Positions 45,082 to 53,494 of a DNA stretch of 53,494 nt are shown in pieces. Both the position numbers and the translations under genes were made by a program. The notes beneath the pieces were generated by a model. That model saw only the letters and a program-made list of their open reading frames with translations. It was not told the origin of the DNA and did not search any database. The number at the start of each line of letters is the position of its first letter. Positions within the stretch are counted from its first letter, which is position 1. Origin of the DNA: an uncultured Lactobacillus sp. (lineage in GTDB: Bacteria; Bacillota; Bacilli; Lactobacillales; Lactobacillaceae); contig NZ_CALYQV010000006.1 of the NCBI RefSeq assembly GCF_945290125.1, positions 1 to 53,494 on the forward strand, in the 5' to 3' direction.

Positions 45082-45390
45082 ATGAAAATGAAAAAATTAG
45101 TCAGAGATAAAATTCCCGAATTTGCTCATTATGCTACTTATCGCAAACTTGCTCCAGCAGAAATTGAACCAGCATTAAAGCAAAAATTAATTGAAGAAAC
45201 TAACGAAGTTCTTGCCGCTAAAACCGAAACTAATTTAATTGAAGAGCTAGGTGACGTTTATGAAGTTATCTTAGCCTACCTCAAATTTAAAAACGTTGAC
45301 CAGGACACTTTTTTGAATCAAGTCAATAAAAAACGCGCTCTTAAGGTCGGTTTTACTAAATATTTGGAGATGAACTGGGAAGAAAAATAA
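45082..45390 (+). CDS. MazG-like / phosphoribosyl-ATP pyrophosphohydrolase-like protein
   Basis: A 102-residue all-alpha NTP pyrophosphatase. 'KKLVRDKIPEF' at the start and the metal-binding 'KLIEETNEVLAA' and 'NLIEELGDVYEVILAYL' are typical of the short MazG-like family. It hydrolyses (perhaps non-canonical) nucleoside triphosphates; no histidine-synthesis genes are near, so HisE function is unlikely. AAGG is upstream of ATG. Confidence 0.75.
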   Translation: MKMKKLVRDKIPEFAHYATYRKLAPAEIEPALKQKLIEETNEVLAAKTETNLIEELGDVYEVILAYLKFKNVDQDTFLNQVNKKRALKVGFTKYLEMNWEEK

Positions 45391-45392
45391 TT

Positions 45393-45419
45393 AAAAAAAG
45401 ACACGCTTTTGCGTGACTT
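45393..45419 (-). terminator. Terminator overlapping the stop of the membrane-protein gene
   Basis: Arms aagacacgc (45398-45406) and gcgtgactt (45411-45419) pair with one mismatch. On the minus strand they end in seven T. The right arm lies over the stop codon of the 45418-45894 gene. Confidence 0.7.
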
Positions 45420-45894
45420 AAAAAATATCCTGAATTTCAATATGAATATCATGATGAATGTGATTTTTGAGTGCCTCAACAATTTGCGCAACGCCATAGG
45501 AAAAGCGCAGGTAATATTGTCTGTTCTTTTGGGTTGTCAAAATACAAATTACCTGCTTTTTCTTCGGATTAGGTACTTTAATTAAAGTTACCATTGCAAT
45601 TTCCGAATATGAAATCGTTCGCCGAAAGTAACCTGAAACTACGGCCCTTTTTGGTGCAAGACCTGTAAAGCCGTCAATAATACCTATCATTAAGAAAATC
45701 GCTAAAAATATACTTAAACCTGGATCTCCCTTTTCAATTAACTGCCAGGTAAAACCGATCCAGATAAAAATTACGGCCCAAATAATTGAAGAGGAGCGAT
45801 AATGTCCCTTTAAATCAATATTTGCCTGCCAGTACCAGCTATAACAGGTGTAGCCTAAAAGTAAGGCATCCAGAATTAAATAAAAAACTATCAT
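45418..45894 (-). CDS. Membrane protein with soluble C-terminal domain, unknown
   Basis: A 158-residue protein from the ATG at 45894 (GAGGAGAG upstream); the frame is open 23 codons further but without a site. Three hydrophobic segments (about residues 1-18, 38-53, 60-78) precede a strand-rich region ('RRTISYSEIAMVTLI', 'VICILTTQKNRQYYLRF') that could be PH-like. Family not recognised; similar small membrane proteins are common in lactobacilli. It is monocistronic. Confidence 0.55.
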   Translation of the reverse strand: MIVFYLILDALLLGYTCYSWYWQANIDLKGHYRSSSIIWAVIFIWIGFTWQLIEKGDPGLSIFLAIFLMIGIIDGFTGLAPKRAVVSGYFRRTISYSEIAMVTLIKVPNPKKKQVICILTTQKNRQYYLRFSYGVAQIVEALKNHIHHDIHIEIQDIF

Positions 45895-46029
45895 ATGACT
45901 CTCCTCAATTGTATTTTTATCTATTATAACAGACTCACAGTCTTTAGAGCGGTTAATCAACATTAATGATATTTTACTTGCATTTTTATTAAAATTATGA
46001 TTGAATTATTATCAAATTAAATGCAATGA

Positions 46030-46290
46030 AAAAGACGAGTAAATAACTTACCTCTTTAAGTGAATCGGTGGCAGTGGAAAGCCGTTAGACCCTGAGTTAT
46101 TGAAAAACACTTTTAGCAGCACGCTGAAATTCAAGTAAAAGTAGGTTGTGTCGTCTCCAGTACGTTACCACGCTGGTGAAGCATGTTAGTGCTTCATGAG
46201 TTGGCCCTTTGGGGCAATTAAGGTGGTACCGCGGAAAAAGCCTTTCGTCCTTGTTTTTATTAAAAACGGGATAAAGGGCTTTTTCTTTTC
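46030..46290 (+). promoter_or_regulatory. T-box riboswitch of asnA
   Basis: A long structured leader. Stem I base agacga (46033-46038) can pair with tcgtct near 46154. The T-box core 'aaggtggtaccgcgg' lies at 46220-46234. It is followed by a terminator: aaaaagcctttcgtcc (46235-46250), complementary to the ggg..aaagggct region ending in ttttcttttc (46267-46289). The free tRNA 3' end would pair with the T-box sequence and stop terminator formation. The downstream gene makes asparagine, so uncharged tRNA-Asn is the expected signal. I could not place the specifier triplet with certainty. Confidence 0.9.
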
Positions 46291-46314
46291 CTTAACTTAT
46301 AGGAGGTCAAAACA

Positions 46315-47328
46315 ATGACTTTAATTTTACCCAAAGGTTATCACCCAACTCTTACAATTCGTGATACAGAAGCAGCTATCGTCTTTATTCGAGAAGAATT
46401 CCAAAGGGTTCTAGCTAAAAAATTAAATTTGCAGAGAATGTCTGCCCCGCTTTTTGTTGAAAAACATACTGGAATTAACGATAACCTGAATGGGGTCGAA
46501 CGTCCAGTAGCCTTTGATGCCAAGGATCTGCCTGCAGATGATACACTTGAAGTCGTTCATTCACTTGCTAAATGGAAAAGAATGGCACTTAAAAAATACG
46601 GTTTTAACATGCATGAAGGACTTTTCACTAACATGAACGCCATTCGCCGTGATGAAGATTTAGACAACTTCCATTCGCTCTACGTGGATCAGTGGGATTG
46701 GGAAAAAATCATTGCCAAAGAAGAGAGAACAGAGGAAACTCTGAAAAGCACCGTTACTAAAATTTTTACAGCAATTAAAGAAATTGAAGCTGGTTGCGCT
46801 TCCCGTTATCCTGCTTCTACTTACCACCTACCTGAGAAGCTTTACTTTATCACCACGCAAGAACTAGAAGACCGCTGGCCGGATATTAGTCCTGAAGAAC
46901 GGGAAAACAAGATAACTGCAAAAGAAAAAGCCGTCTTTATTATGAAAATCGGCGACAAGCTAAAAAAAAGTGGTAAACCTCATGATGGTCGAGCACCAGA
47001 TTATGATGACTGGGAACTAAACGGTGACCTGATTTTCTGGTATGAACCGTTAAAACAAAAAATTGAAATTTCTTCTATGGGTATTCGTGTTAGTCCAGAA
47101 AGTCTCCATGAACAATTAAAGAAAGCTGATTGTCTGGACCGTGAAAAATTGGAATTTCAACGCATGTTGCTTGATGGAGAACTGCCTTACACCATCGGAG
47201 GTGGGATTGGACAATCTCGTTTATGCATGCTTTTGCTCGGTAAAGCCCATATTGGCGAAGTTCAAGCAAGCGTCTGGCCTCAAGATATGCTTAATAAGTG
47301 CAGGGAACACGACATTCAAATTCTTTAA
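46315..47328 (+). CDS. asnA: Aspartate--ammonia ligase (asparagine synthetase A)
   Basis: A 337-residue AsnA of the class II aminoacyl-tRNA-synthetase-like fold. '[27 protein letters not shown]', '[16 protein letters not shown]', '[18 protein letters not shown]' and '[17 protein letters not shown]' are the family's blocks. It makes asparagine from aspartate, ammonia and ATP. Expression is set by the T-box leader, so it is induced when Asn-tRNA is short. ATAGGAGG precedes the ATG. Confidence 0.97.
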   Translation: MTLILPKGYHPTLTIRDTEAAIVFIREEFQRVLAKKLNLQRMSAPLFVEKHTGINDNLNGVERPVAFDAKDLPADDTLEVVHSLAKWKRMALKKYGFNMHEGLFTNMNAIRRDEDLDNFHSLYVDQWDWEKIIAKEERTEETLKSTVTKIFTAIKEIEAGCASRYPASTYHLPEKLYFITTQELEDRWPDISPEERENKITAKEKAVFIMKIGDKLKKSGKPHDGRAPDYDDWELNGDLIFWYEPLKQKIEISSMGIRVSPESLHEQLKKADCLDREKLEFQRMLLDGELPYTIGGGIGQSRLCMLLLGKAHIGEVQASVWPQDMLNKCREHDIQIL

Positions 47329-47336
47329 TAAATAAA

Positions 47337-47372
47337 ATGCCATGCTGTCAGAAACTGATAGCATGGCTTTTA
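47337..47372 (+). terminator. Terminator of asnA
   Basis: Arms gccatgctgtca (47339-47350) and tgatagcatggc (47356-47367) with one mismatch, followed by four T. Confidence 0.8.
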
Positions 47373-47451
47373 TTGCAATAACCCTATCTCACAGGCAAAA
47401 TCTTGTAGTAAACTAACAGTAGAAAAATCTAGTTTTAAGAAAGGCAAATTT

Positions 47452-48156
47452 ATGATTGATTCTAATAAGATAACTGAGTTAAAAAATGATATTGATCAGG
47501 CACACCATATTACTTTTCTGACAGGTGCTGGGGTATCAACTCATTCCGGTATTCCTGATTATCGCTCCAAAAACGGTATTTATGATGGTGTATCTGAAAG
47601 TCCGGAAACAATTCTGAGTGAAGAAACACTTTATCAGCGACCTGAATTTTTCTACAAGTTCGTAATGGATAATATGTACTTTCCTGAAGCTAAGCCTAAT
47701 GAAATCCACCAGAAAATTGCCGCTATCTGCAATGAAAAAGGAGATTTAATCACCCAAAATGTTGATGGCTTGGACAACAAAGCTGGCAATAAACACGTCA
47801 CTGAATTTCACGGCTGTCTCTATAACATCTACTGCACTAAATGTCACAAACCAGTTGAATACAATGAATATGCCAAATCATACCGTCATGATAATTGTGG
47901 CGGTATTATTAGACCTGGAATCGTTTTATACGGTGAAGCAATTAATGGCGACAGCTTGGCAAAATCAGTCAACGCAATGCAAAACTCTGACTTAGTAATT
48001 ATTTCAGGTACCAGCTTTGTAGTCTATCCTTTTGCTCAATTATTGTCATATAGACAAGCCGGTGCCAAAGTTTGGGCAATTAATAAAACAGCTATTCCTG
48101 CAGAAGGCATTTCTGCCATCATTGCAGATGCTCTAGATGTTTTTAAGCAGCTTTAA
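47452..48156 (+). CDS. Sir2-family NAD-dependent deacetylase/deacylase
   Basis: A 234-residue sirtuin. 'TGAGVSTHSGIPDYRS', 'LITQNVDGLD' and the catalytic His in 'EFHG' are clear; 'RPGIVLYGEAIN' and 'IISGTSFVVYPF' complete the NAD site. The zinc ribbon shows one CxxC pair ('YCTKCHK') and then 'HDNCGG', so the second pair has only one Cys in the standard place. It could remove acyl groups from lysine in metabolic enzymes. It is monocistronic after the asnA terminator. Confidence 0.88.
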   Translation: MIDSNKITELKNDIDQAHHITFLTGAGVSTHSGIPDYRSKNGIYDGVSESPETILSEETLYQRPEFFYKFVMDNMYFPEAKPNEIHQKIAAICNEKGDLITQNVDGLDNKAGNKHVTEFHGCLYNIYCTKCHKPVEYNEYAKSYRHDNCGGIIRPGIVLYGEAINGDSLAKSVNAMQNSDLVIISGTSFVVYPFAQLLSYRQAGAKVWAINKTAIPAEGISAIIADALDVFKQL

Positions 48157-48272
48157 ATTTTTTAAGGGCCCTTTAAGCTATTCAAATTGGTTTATCGCCC
48201 GAGTACTAGTTATTACTTGTTAAAATTCAACATAGTAATTAAATTTATTCTGAAAGAGAAAAGAGCCTTTAA

Positions 48273-49052
48273 ATGGCAATTTTTAAAATGTATGCTCCCT
48301 TTTTTAGTGGAAGCAACTGGATTCACGTATTAACCAGTGGTAAAGATTGGCTCATCATTTTAACCCTGATTTTAATGGAGTGTTTACTTTCCGTTGATAA
48401 TGCGGTTGTTTTAGCAGCACAAACTAAGGTTCTGCCTGATAAAAAGCAACAGGAAAAATCTTTGTTCTATGGCCTTTGGGGCGCATATATTTTTCGCTTT
48501 ATCGTGATTGGCATTGGTACTTACTTAATCAATTTTTGGGAGATTAAATTAGCTGGTAGTCTCTATCTTTTCTATTTGTCCTTTAAGTTTTTCTACAATC
48601 AAAGGCAGCCGCAAAAGGCTGCTTTTAAAGAAAAAGCAGAATCAGAAAAGATCACTAAACATACGCCAAAAAAGGGCAAACATTTTTTGTCACTTTTCTG
48701 GCGGACTGTTATTTCAATTGAAGCAATGGATATCGTTTTTTCAATTGATTCCGTTTTAGCAGCCTTAGCCGTTTCCAGCAATCCAGTAGTAGTATTAATT
48801 GGCGGCATGATTGGTATCTTATGCATGCGTGGCGTAGCCGAAATAATAATCAAGTTAATGGACATTATTCCTGAATTGCAGCCAATGGCTTATATTTTAA
48901 TCGGCATCATTGCTTTTAAACTATTGCTGTCATTGCCACCACTGAATTACGAATTACCTAATACGACCTTTGCATTAATCGTGTTCAGTATTCTAATTTT
49001 AACTATTGCTTTTCACTTTTTACGTGTTAAAAAGAGTAAACGCAAATTATAG
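48273..49052 (+). CDS. TerC-family integral membrane protein
   Basis: A 259-residue protein with eight or so membrane segments. 'MECLLSVDNAVVLAA' and 'IEAMDIVFSIDSVLAALAV', each with the family's buried acidic residues, are the TerC signature. Relatives (Alx, YceF/MeeF) export manganese or help load metal into secreted proteins. I looked for a yybP-ykoY manganese riboswitch in the upstream 116 bases and saw none. The gene ends six bases inside the convergent DUF488 gene. Confidence 0.82.
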   Translation: MAIFKMYAPFFSGSNWIHVLTSGKDWLIILTLILMECLLSVDNAVVLAAQTKVLPDKKQQEKSLFYGLWGAYIFRFIVIGIGTYLINFWEIKLAGSLYLFYLSFKFFYNQRQPQKAAFKEKAESEKITKHTPKKGKHFLSLFWRTVISIEAMDIVFSIDSVLAALAVSSNPVVVLIGGMIGILCMRGVAEIIIKLMDIIPELQPMAYILIGIIAFKLLLSLPPLNYELPNTTFALIVFSILILTIAFHFLRVKKSKRKL

Positions 49053-49406
49053 TTTTTGATCAACGTATTCTTTGAGCACAACTGCCTGGTTGTGCTCTTT
49101 ATTCTTTGCACCATAAAGAAAAAGAAGATCTTGTTCAACCAGCTTATCTTTAACTTTGGTAATAAAGGCAGCAGTTACAGGATTGTGATCCAATTCATTC
49201 ATGTACTTTTGCCGAAACTCAGAATATTTAGTATCATCATGATTGAACCATTTACACAATTCCGTGCTGGGACCAATTTCTTTTGCCCATTCATCTAAAT
49301 TTGCATCTTTTTTACTTTTGCCTCTAGGCCACAAACGGTCAACTAAAATGCGGTATCCGAGCGGTTGTTCATGTTCGTAAATGCGCACTAATTTTATTTT
49401 TGTCAT
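49047..49406 (-). CDS. DUF488 family protein
   Basis: A 119-residue protein: 'VRIYEHEQPLGYRILVDRLWPRGKSK', 'LDEWAKEIGPSTELCKWF', 'EFRQKYMNEL' and 'LLFLYGAKNKEHNQAVVLKEYV' are all DUF488 blocks. Function is unproven. The stop overlaps the end of the TerC gene on the other strand by six bases. AGGAG precedes the ATG. Confidence 0.85.
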   Translation of the reverse strand: MTKIKLVRIYEHEQPLGYRILVDRLWPRGKSKKDANLDEWAKEIGPSTELCKWFNHDDTKYSEFRQKYMNELDHNPVTAAFITKVKDKLVEQDLLFLYGAKNKEHNQAVVLKEYVDQKL

Positions 49407-49449
49407 TATATATCTCCTTTTAATTTAAGTTTACTACACGGAAAGAAAA

Positions 49450-50082
49450 ATGAATTATTCAACTTATTTTACTAATAAATCTACTGCCGCTATTACTAAA
49501 GATTTAATTGGCAGACCTCTCACATACAATGACGGTGAACATATTATGGGTGGTTATATTGTAGAAGTAGAAGCATATTTAGGGGTCAAGGACCGCGCAG
49601 CTCATTCTTATGGCGGTCATCGCAGTCCCGCAAACGAGGGTCTTTACAGAAAAGGTGGAACTATTTATATTTATGCTCAGAGACAATATTTCTTTTTTGA
49701 TGTTGCAACGCAAGAATATAATGAACCTCAAGGAGTTTTAATTAGGGCTATCGAACCGGCCTGGGGTATAGATCAGATGATTAAAAATCGCGGAGGCAAA
49801 GACGGTGTCCTTTTAACCAATGGACCTGCAAAAATGATGCAGGCTTTTGGCATTCACAGTAAAAAATGGAATTTACATTTCTTAACTGACTCCCCTTTTA
49901 AAATTGACTTAGATGACAGTCACAAAAAGCTAGCTAAGGAAATTAAAACCAGTGCCAGAATTGGGGTCAGCCAATCTGAACTAGAATGGGCCAATAAAAA
50001 ACTGCGTTACTATGTAGCTGGCAACCCGTATGTTTCCAGAATGAAAAAGAGAGCTTATCAAAAAGACAATGGCTGGCAGTAA
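49450..50082 (+). CDS. DNA-3-methyladenine glycosylase (AAG/MPG family)
   Basis: A 210-residue protein of the AAG-type alkylpurine glycosylases. 'GGYIVEVEAYLGVKDRAAHS' includes the catalytic Glu; 'LYRKGGTIYIYAQRQY', 'GVLIRAIEP' and 'LTNGPAKMMQAFGI' are typical. It removes alkylated purines from DNA in base-excision repair. It is divergent from DUF488 and monocistronic. Confidence 0.93.
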   Translation: MNYSTYFTNKSTAAITKDLIGRPLTYNDGEHIMGGYIVEVEAYLGVKDRAAHSYGGHRSPANEGLYRKGGTIYIYAQRQYFFFDVATQEYNEPQGVLIRAIEPAWGIDQMIKNRGGKDGVLLTNGPAKMMQAFGIHSKKWNLHFLTDSPFKIDLDDSHKKLAKEIKTSARIGVSQSELEWANKKLRYYVAGNPYVSRMKKRAYQKDNGWQ

Positions 50083-50161
50083 GGGCAAGCTTTTTCATGT
50101 CTTTTAAAATAATAAAAGAAAATAAATGAGATAATTATAAAATGTTTTTGAAATAAAATTA

Positions 50162-50190
50162 TTGACAAGTTGCTTTTGATAGCCTATTAT
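50162..50190 (+). promoter_or_regulatory. Promoter of the lysine riboswitch/ABC importer operon
   Basis: TTGACA (50162-50167) and TATTAT (50185-50190) are separated by exactly 17 bases, placing the start about 50197 and leaving an approximately 300-base leader. Confidence 0.85.
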
Positions 50191-50214
50191 TTTTCTAAGT
50201 TAAATAATTTCCAA

Positions 50215-50441
50215 TGCAATAGAGGTCGCGGTTATTACAAAACTGATCTGAGTGAGCGAACACTGTGAAGATTAGTGTAAGAATTACCGCCGAAATAAGA
50301 ATATTGTTCGTTTCAATTTTCTTGTTGGGCTGCAAGAGAATATTTTGCAGACTGTCCTGGTTAGTCCCCAGGGAGCGCTATATGATTTGTTTTAAAAATA
50401 GATTATGAACCTCGTTGTTTCGATTAACAGCGGGGTTTTTA
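50215..50441 (+). promoter_or_regulatory. Lysine riboswitch (L box) with terminator
   Basis: The leader shows the L-box landmarks in order: agaggtcgcg (50221-50230), gtgaag (50275-50280 region), taccgccgaa (50285-50294) and ttgggctgc...gcagactgtc (50334-50355). A terminator follows at 50408-50440: arms aacctcgttgtt and aacagcggggtt with G-T pairs, then five T. Lysine binding is expected to favour the terminator. The positions run up to about 60 bases before the start of the next gene. Confidence 0.85.
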
Positions 50442-50497
50442 TTTACGCTTTTATTGTATTGGCTTTATTTGAAACATATTTTATGGAGGTTTTCAAA

Positions 50498-52123
50498 ATG
50501 AAGTCAAGATATAAGTGGTTGGCTATCCTAGTTGCCTTATTCACTTGTTTGAGCATAGCGACTAATTTTAGTCTTACTGAAGCTGATGCCAAAAAGGATG
50601 ACGGCACACTAAAAGTAGCTATGGAAGCTAATTACCAGCCTTACAATTGGACACAAACTAATAATGCCAACGGTGCTGTGCCAATTGAAGGCTCAAAAGA
50701 ATTCGCCAATGGTTATGATGTTAAAATTGCTAAAATTATTGGTCAAAAATTACATAGAAAAGTTGAAGTGGTTAAGACCGAATGGGACGGTTTGCTTCCT
50801 GCTCTAACCAGTGGCAAAGCTGATTTAATTATTGCTGGTATGAGTCCGACTGCTGAGCGTGAAAAGGCAATTAATTTCTCTCAGCCTTACAGAAACAGCA
50901 CTTTTGTGGTAATTACCAAGCTTAACAGCAGATACGCTAATGCTAAGAAACTAACCGACTTTAAAGGTGCTAAATTAACCGCACAACAAGGTACTTTCCA
51001 CTATGACCTGATCAAGCAGTTAAAGGGCGCTAAGCGTCAGCCAGCTATGCGTGATTTTGCGGCTATGCGGCAGAGTTTGATTTCAGGTACTATTGATGGT
51101 TATGTTGCCGAAGACACTGAATCAACTTCCTTTAAGATGGTTGATCCTGACATTAAGTCAATTCCTGTCAGCAAAATGGCTGGTTTCCACGCCACAAAAG
51201 ATGAGTCTGTCACTGCCATTGGAATCGCTAAGCCCAACAAAGCTCTGCTTAAGAGCGTTAACCAGATATTAGCTACTATTCCTGAAGCAAAAAGAACTAA
51301 GCTAATGACTGAAGCTGTTAAGCAGCAACCTAAAACTGATAATAACAAAAAAGGCAAAAAGGCTAAGTCAGAACCTTGGCTGGTATCAATGTGGCGCCAA
51401 TATGGTGGCATGATTTTAAACGGTATCGGTATGACCCTTCTTCTAGCCTCAGTTGGTACTATTGTAGGTTTCTTTATCGGCCTGGCAGTTGGTATAGTTA
51501 GAACTATTCCTACACCAACCACTACCGGTAAAAGATGGCTGCTTAAGTTTGTGAACTGGCTGCTTTCGGTCTACATTGAAGTCTTCCGGGGTACGCCAAT
51601 GATGGTGCAAGCTGCTGTTATTTATTATGGTATTGCCCAATTCTGGCACCTGAATATTGACAGAACTGTCGCCGCACTAATAATCGTTTCTATTAATACG
51701 GGTGCATATTTAGCCGAAATTATTCGGGGAGGCATTATTTCTACACCAGAAGGTCAATTTGAAGCTGCTAGTGCCTTGGGAATGACTCATAATCAAAGAA
51801 TGTGGCACATTATTCTGCCACAAGCGATCAAGAACTGCCTACCTTCAATTACCAACGAATTTATCGTTAATATTAAGGATACTTCTGTTCTAAGTATTAT
51901 CTCAGTGTCAGAATTGTTCTTCGTCGGTTCGACCATTGCCAGTCAGACATTCAAGTTCTTCCCAACTTACCTGACAATTTCTGCTATCTACCTTGCTTTG
52001 ACCTTTACCATCACGAGAATCTTCAATTTAATTGAAAAACACCTTCAAGGTAGTAAAAACTACAACTTAATGGCAAACCAAGTTCAAGTGGGCACACCTA
52101 AAGACATGGAGGCTAATAACTAA
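50498..52123 (+). CDS. Lysine/basic amino acid ABC transporter: substrate-binding protein fused to permease
   Basis: A 541-residue protein from ATG 50498 (ATGGAGG upstream). A longer frame extends to 50405 but would run through the riboswitch terminator. A signal peptide ('[18 protein letters not shown]') leads to a solute-binding domain of the amino-acid type (about 35-300; '[14 protein letters not shown]', '[14 protein letters not shown]', '[23 protein letters not shown]'). From about 320 a HisM/GlnP-type permease follows with membrane segments and the EAA loop ('[22 protein letters not shown]'). The tethered binding domain and the lysine riboswitch point to lysine uptake. Confidence 0.9.
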   Translation: MKSRYKWLAILVALFTCLSIATNFSLTEADAKKDDGTLKVAMEANYQPYNWTQTNNANGAVPIEGSKEFANGYDVKIAKIIGQKLHRKVEVVKTEWDGLLPALTSGKADLIIAGMSPTAEREKAINFSQPYRNSTFVVITKLNSRYANAKKLTDFKGAKLTAQQGTFHYDLIKQLKGAKRQPAMRDFAAMRQSLISGTIDGYVAEDTESTSFKMVDPDIKSIPVSKMAGFHATKDESVTAIGIAKPNKALLKSVNQILATIPEAKRTKLMTEAVKQQPKTDNNKKGKKAKSEPWLVSMWRQYGGMILNGIGMTLLLASVGTIVGFFIGLAVGIVRTIPTPTTTGKRWLLKFVNWLLSVYIEVFRGTPMMVQAAVIYYGIAQFWHLNIDRTVAALIIVSINTGAYLAEIIRGGIISTPEGQFEAASALGMTHNQRMWHIILPQAIKNCLPSITNEFIVNIKDTSVLSIISVSELFFVGSTIASQTFKFFPTYLTISAIYLALTFTITRIFNLIEKHLQGSKNYNLMANQVQVGTPKDMEANN

Positions 52124-52872
52124 TGACTGAATCTAATGAGACCATTTTAAGTTTAAAGAACATTAAAAAGACATTCGGTGAACACCAAGTTTTGAAAGAT
52201 ATTTCTTTTGATATTAATAAAGGTGAAATCGCCACAATTATTGGTCCTTCAGGTGGTGGTAAATCAACTACATTGCGCTGCATCAATCTGCTTGAGGAGC
52301 CTACCGCTGGCGAGGTTGATTTTCATGGTAAAAATGTCCTGGCACCAAATTATAATCGTAATATCTACCGTGCTAAAGTCGGCATGGTTTTCCAACAATT
52401 TGACTTGTTTGAAAATAAGAACGTTTTAGCTAATTGCATGGTAGGTCAGGAATTGGTATTAAAACGGTCAAAAGACGAGGCCCGCAAAATTGCTATGACA
52501 AATTTGAAAAAGGTGGGTATGGAGCAATATGTTAATGCTCGCCCCAGCCAGCTTTCAGGTGGACAGCAACAACGGGTCGCGATTGCCCGTGCTATCTCCA
52601 TGGACCCTGAAATTCTGTTATTTGATGAGCCTACTAGTGCTTTGGATCCAGAAATGGTCGGTGAAGTTTTAAGCGTCATGAAGAATCTGGCTACTACTGG
52701 TTTAACGATGATTATCGTTACCCACGAAATGGCGTTTGCGAAGGAGATTTCCGATCAAATGTTTTTCATCAGCGATGGCGTAATCACTGAACAAGGCACG
52801 CCAGATCAATTATTCAATCACCCGCAAAATGAAAAAACCGTCAAGTTTTTGAGTAATTTTCAGAATAATTAA
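52123..52872 (+). CDS. Amino acid ABC transporter ATP-binding protein
   Basis: A 249-residue GlnQ-type ATPase: Walker A 'GPSGGGKST', '[13 protein letters not shown]', signature '[15 protein letters not shown]', Walker B '[13 protein letters not shown]' and '[10 protein letters not shown]'. The start codon shares one base with the preceding stop (taatg), so translation is coupled with the fused permease. Together they form a lysine-riboswitch-controlled importer. Confidence 0.95.
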   Translation: MTESNETILSLKNIKKTFGEHQVLKDISFDINKGEIATIIGPSGGGKSTTLRCINLLEEPTAGEVDFHGKNVLAPNYNRNIYRAKVGMVFQQFDLFENKNVLANCMVGQELVLKRSKDEARKIAMTNLKKVGMEQYVNARPSQLSGGQQQRVAIARAISMDPEILLFDEPTSALDPEMVGEVLSVMKNLATTGLTMIIVTHEMAFAKEISDQMFFISDGVITEQGTPDQLFNHPQNEKTVKFLSNFQNN

Positions 52873-52890
52873 TAAGGTCTAATTGAATAT

Positions 52891-52942
52891 AAAAAAACTG
52901 GTAAATCTACGTGATGAATAACGTGATTTACCAGTTTTTTAG
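52891..52942 (+). terminator. Bidirectional terminator after the lysine importer
   Basis: Arms of about 16 bases (52892-52907 and 52925-52940, core actggtaaatc / gatttaccagt) with A and T runs on both sides. It also ends the opposing broken hydrolase gene. Confidence 0.85.
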
Positions 52943-53494
52943 TTTGCTTGTGGCTCTAAAAGTCCAATAATTTCCTGATTAAATTTAGTTGACTCCTCCC
53001 ACTGCGGGAAATGACCGGAATGGTCAAACCAAATTATATTGCACGGACTAGTAATTTTAGCAGCATATTCTGCAGTCAATTGCGAGGACACATGGTGGTC
53101 ATGCCTGCCCTCACAGAAAGTGATGGGAACGGCAAAATGCAGGATATTTTCAAAATTAACGTCCATCAGTTCCTCCCAAAAATATTAAATTGATTGCTTC
53201 GAGCCTTGCAAACGATGAATTAAGTCTTTAAAAGAATAATCTTTAGCAGATATAAAAGGACCAATTGCAGATATAAAAGGACCAATTAATTTACGGTAGT
53301 TTTTAGCGCCGTAGATTGAGCCGCCATAAGCTACAATCATTTTAGTTAATTTGAGACTGGCTTTAGTTGGTTCATGGACAAAATCAAGTTGGTCGAGTTT
53401 GGCAGTGTTTTTCATTTTTGTTCGTAAAAAAGCTTTTTGTAAAGCAATGTTCTTTTTCATATTAACGACTTGACCAATTCCGATGTATTGCGTA
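52939..53494 (-). pseudogene. Alpha/beta hydrolase (proline-iminopeptidase-like), interrupted; runs off the window
   Basis: The minus-strand frame enters from beyond 53494 ('YIGIGQVVNMKKN' around 53494-53450) and continues to a TAA at 53185-53187 after 'LQGSKQSI'. The same frame then resumes with 'YFWEELMDVNFENILHF', 'AVPITFCEGRHDHHV' and 'WFDHSGHFPQWEE' to the stop at 52939. These are the GRHD acid and SGH(F/S) His blocks of the S33-like hydrolases that have 'YIGIGQVV' further upstream. Only one nonsense codon breaks the gene in the part visible. A 21-base tandem duplication also lies inside it. The N-terminus is outside the window. Confidence 0.75.
53246..53287. repeat. Perfect 21-base tandem duplication inside the broken hydrolase
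   Basis: The 21-mer starting gcagatataaaaggacc occurs at 53246-53266 and again, with no mismatch, at 53267-53287. It repeats seven codons (IGPFISA twice in the minus-strand frame) and keeps the frame. It looks like a recent slippage event. Confidence 0.9.

Noticed and set aside
48155..48185. Terminator after the sirtuin gene (aagggccctt)
   Set aside because: A ten-base palindrome with no loop cannot form a proper hairpin, so I do not list it.
48157..48272. Manganese (yybP-ykoY) riboswitch before TerC
   Set aside because: No GGGGAGUAG-type motif or terminator is present in the 116-base leader.
50405..50497. N-terminal extension of the fused lysine transporter
   Set aside because: The open frame runs back through the riboswitch terminator. 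The ATG at 50498 has GGAGG and starts a normal signal peptide.
1..53494. CRISPR arrays, tRNA or rRNA genes
   Set aside because: I saw no regularly spaced repeats and no cloverleaf- or rRNA-like conserved stretches. The tRNA-like element is the T-box leader, not a tRNA.

Overview
The window looks like a chromosomal segment of a low-GC Lactobacillus (L. delbrueckii/acidophilus-type). The reasons are the AT-rich sequence, strong AGGAGG-type ribosome binding sites, frequent TTG starts, an M1 aminopeptidase N, an Apf-like mini-lysozyme protein, a helveticin J-type bacteriocin, an AsnA preceded by a T-box, two DUF/YibE-type families common in lactobacilli and a Tyr-type Ddl. No ribosomal RNA, tRNA, CRISPR array or complete insertion sequence is visible. 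Species cannot be decided from the sequence alone.

Layout. 1-6.5 kb: a BceA-type ATPase followed by three paralogous FtsX/BceB-type permeases. Only the first is intact; the second has a one-base frameshift and the third has lost its N-terminus. 6.6-9.5 kb: a vitamin-type ECF substrate subunit, a GalT-like DUF4931 protein and an L,D-transpeptidase. 9.6-14.3 kb: an alpha-glucoside-6-phosphate cluster (GH4 glucosidase, PTS EIICB, ChbG deacetylase, divergent RpiR regulator) with a cre-like site and a repeated operator-like motif. 14.6-18.4 kb: pepN, a small Apf-like secreted protein and an ASCH-domain protein. 18.6-25.7 kb: a complete galactitol-type PTS operon (EIIA, EIIB, EIIC, GatD-like dehydrogenase, PfkB kinase, FucA-family aldolase, frameshifted aldose epimerase, unknown small membrane protein) facing a DeoR regulator, with a strong promoter that contains a cre-like site.

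25.8-33.3 kb: small membrane protein, esterase with a YibE/YibF pair, a MerR-like coiled-coil protein, Ddl, a helveticin J homologue and a divergent secreted CAP-domain protein. 33.3-34.9 kb: an AbiE-type toxin/antitoxin module. The antitoxin and a 20-bp-armed operator are intact, but the toxin reading frame carries an in-frame amber stop 48 codons before its apparent natural end. 35-45.9 kb: nucleoside deoxyribosyltransferase, TetR plus membrane protein operon, PRPP synthetase, an alpha/beta hydrolase with Asp at the nucleophile elbow, a GT2 glycosyltransferase, a DUF1002 protein, RNase HI, a DUF915 hydrolase, cardiolipin synthase, nitroreductase, a MazG-like protein and a membrane protein.

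46-53.5 kb: T-box-controlled asnA, a sirtuin, TerC, DUF488, 3-methyladenine glycosylase, then a lysine-riboswitch-controlled ABC importer (substrate-binding protein fused to permease, plus ATPase). The right edge holds an alpha/beta hydrolase with an in-frame ochre stop and a 21-bp perfect tandem duplication.

Together the window is a sugar- and amino-acid-scavenging region. It has an unusual density of recently broken genes: five loci with a single frameshift, single nonsense codon or truncation and otherwise well-preserved reading frames. The regulatory RNAs (T-box, lysine riboswitch), the AbiE operator and the unusual enzyme combinations in the two PTS clusters are the most informative signals. 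I did not find a system that I can confidently call entirely new.
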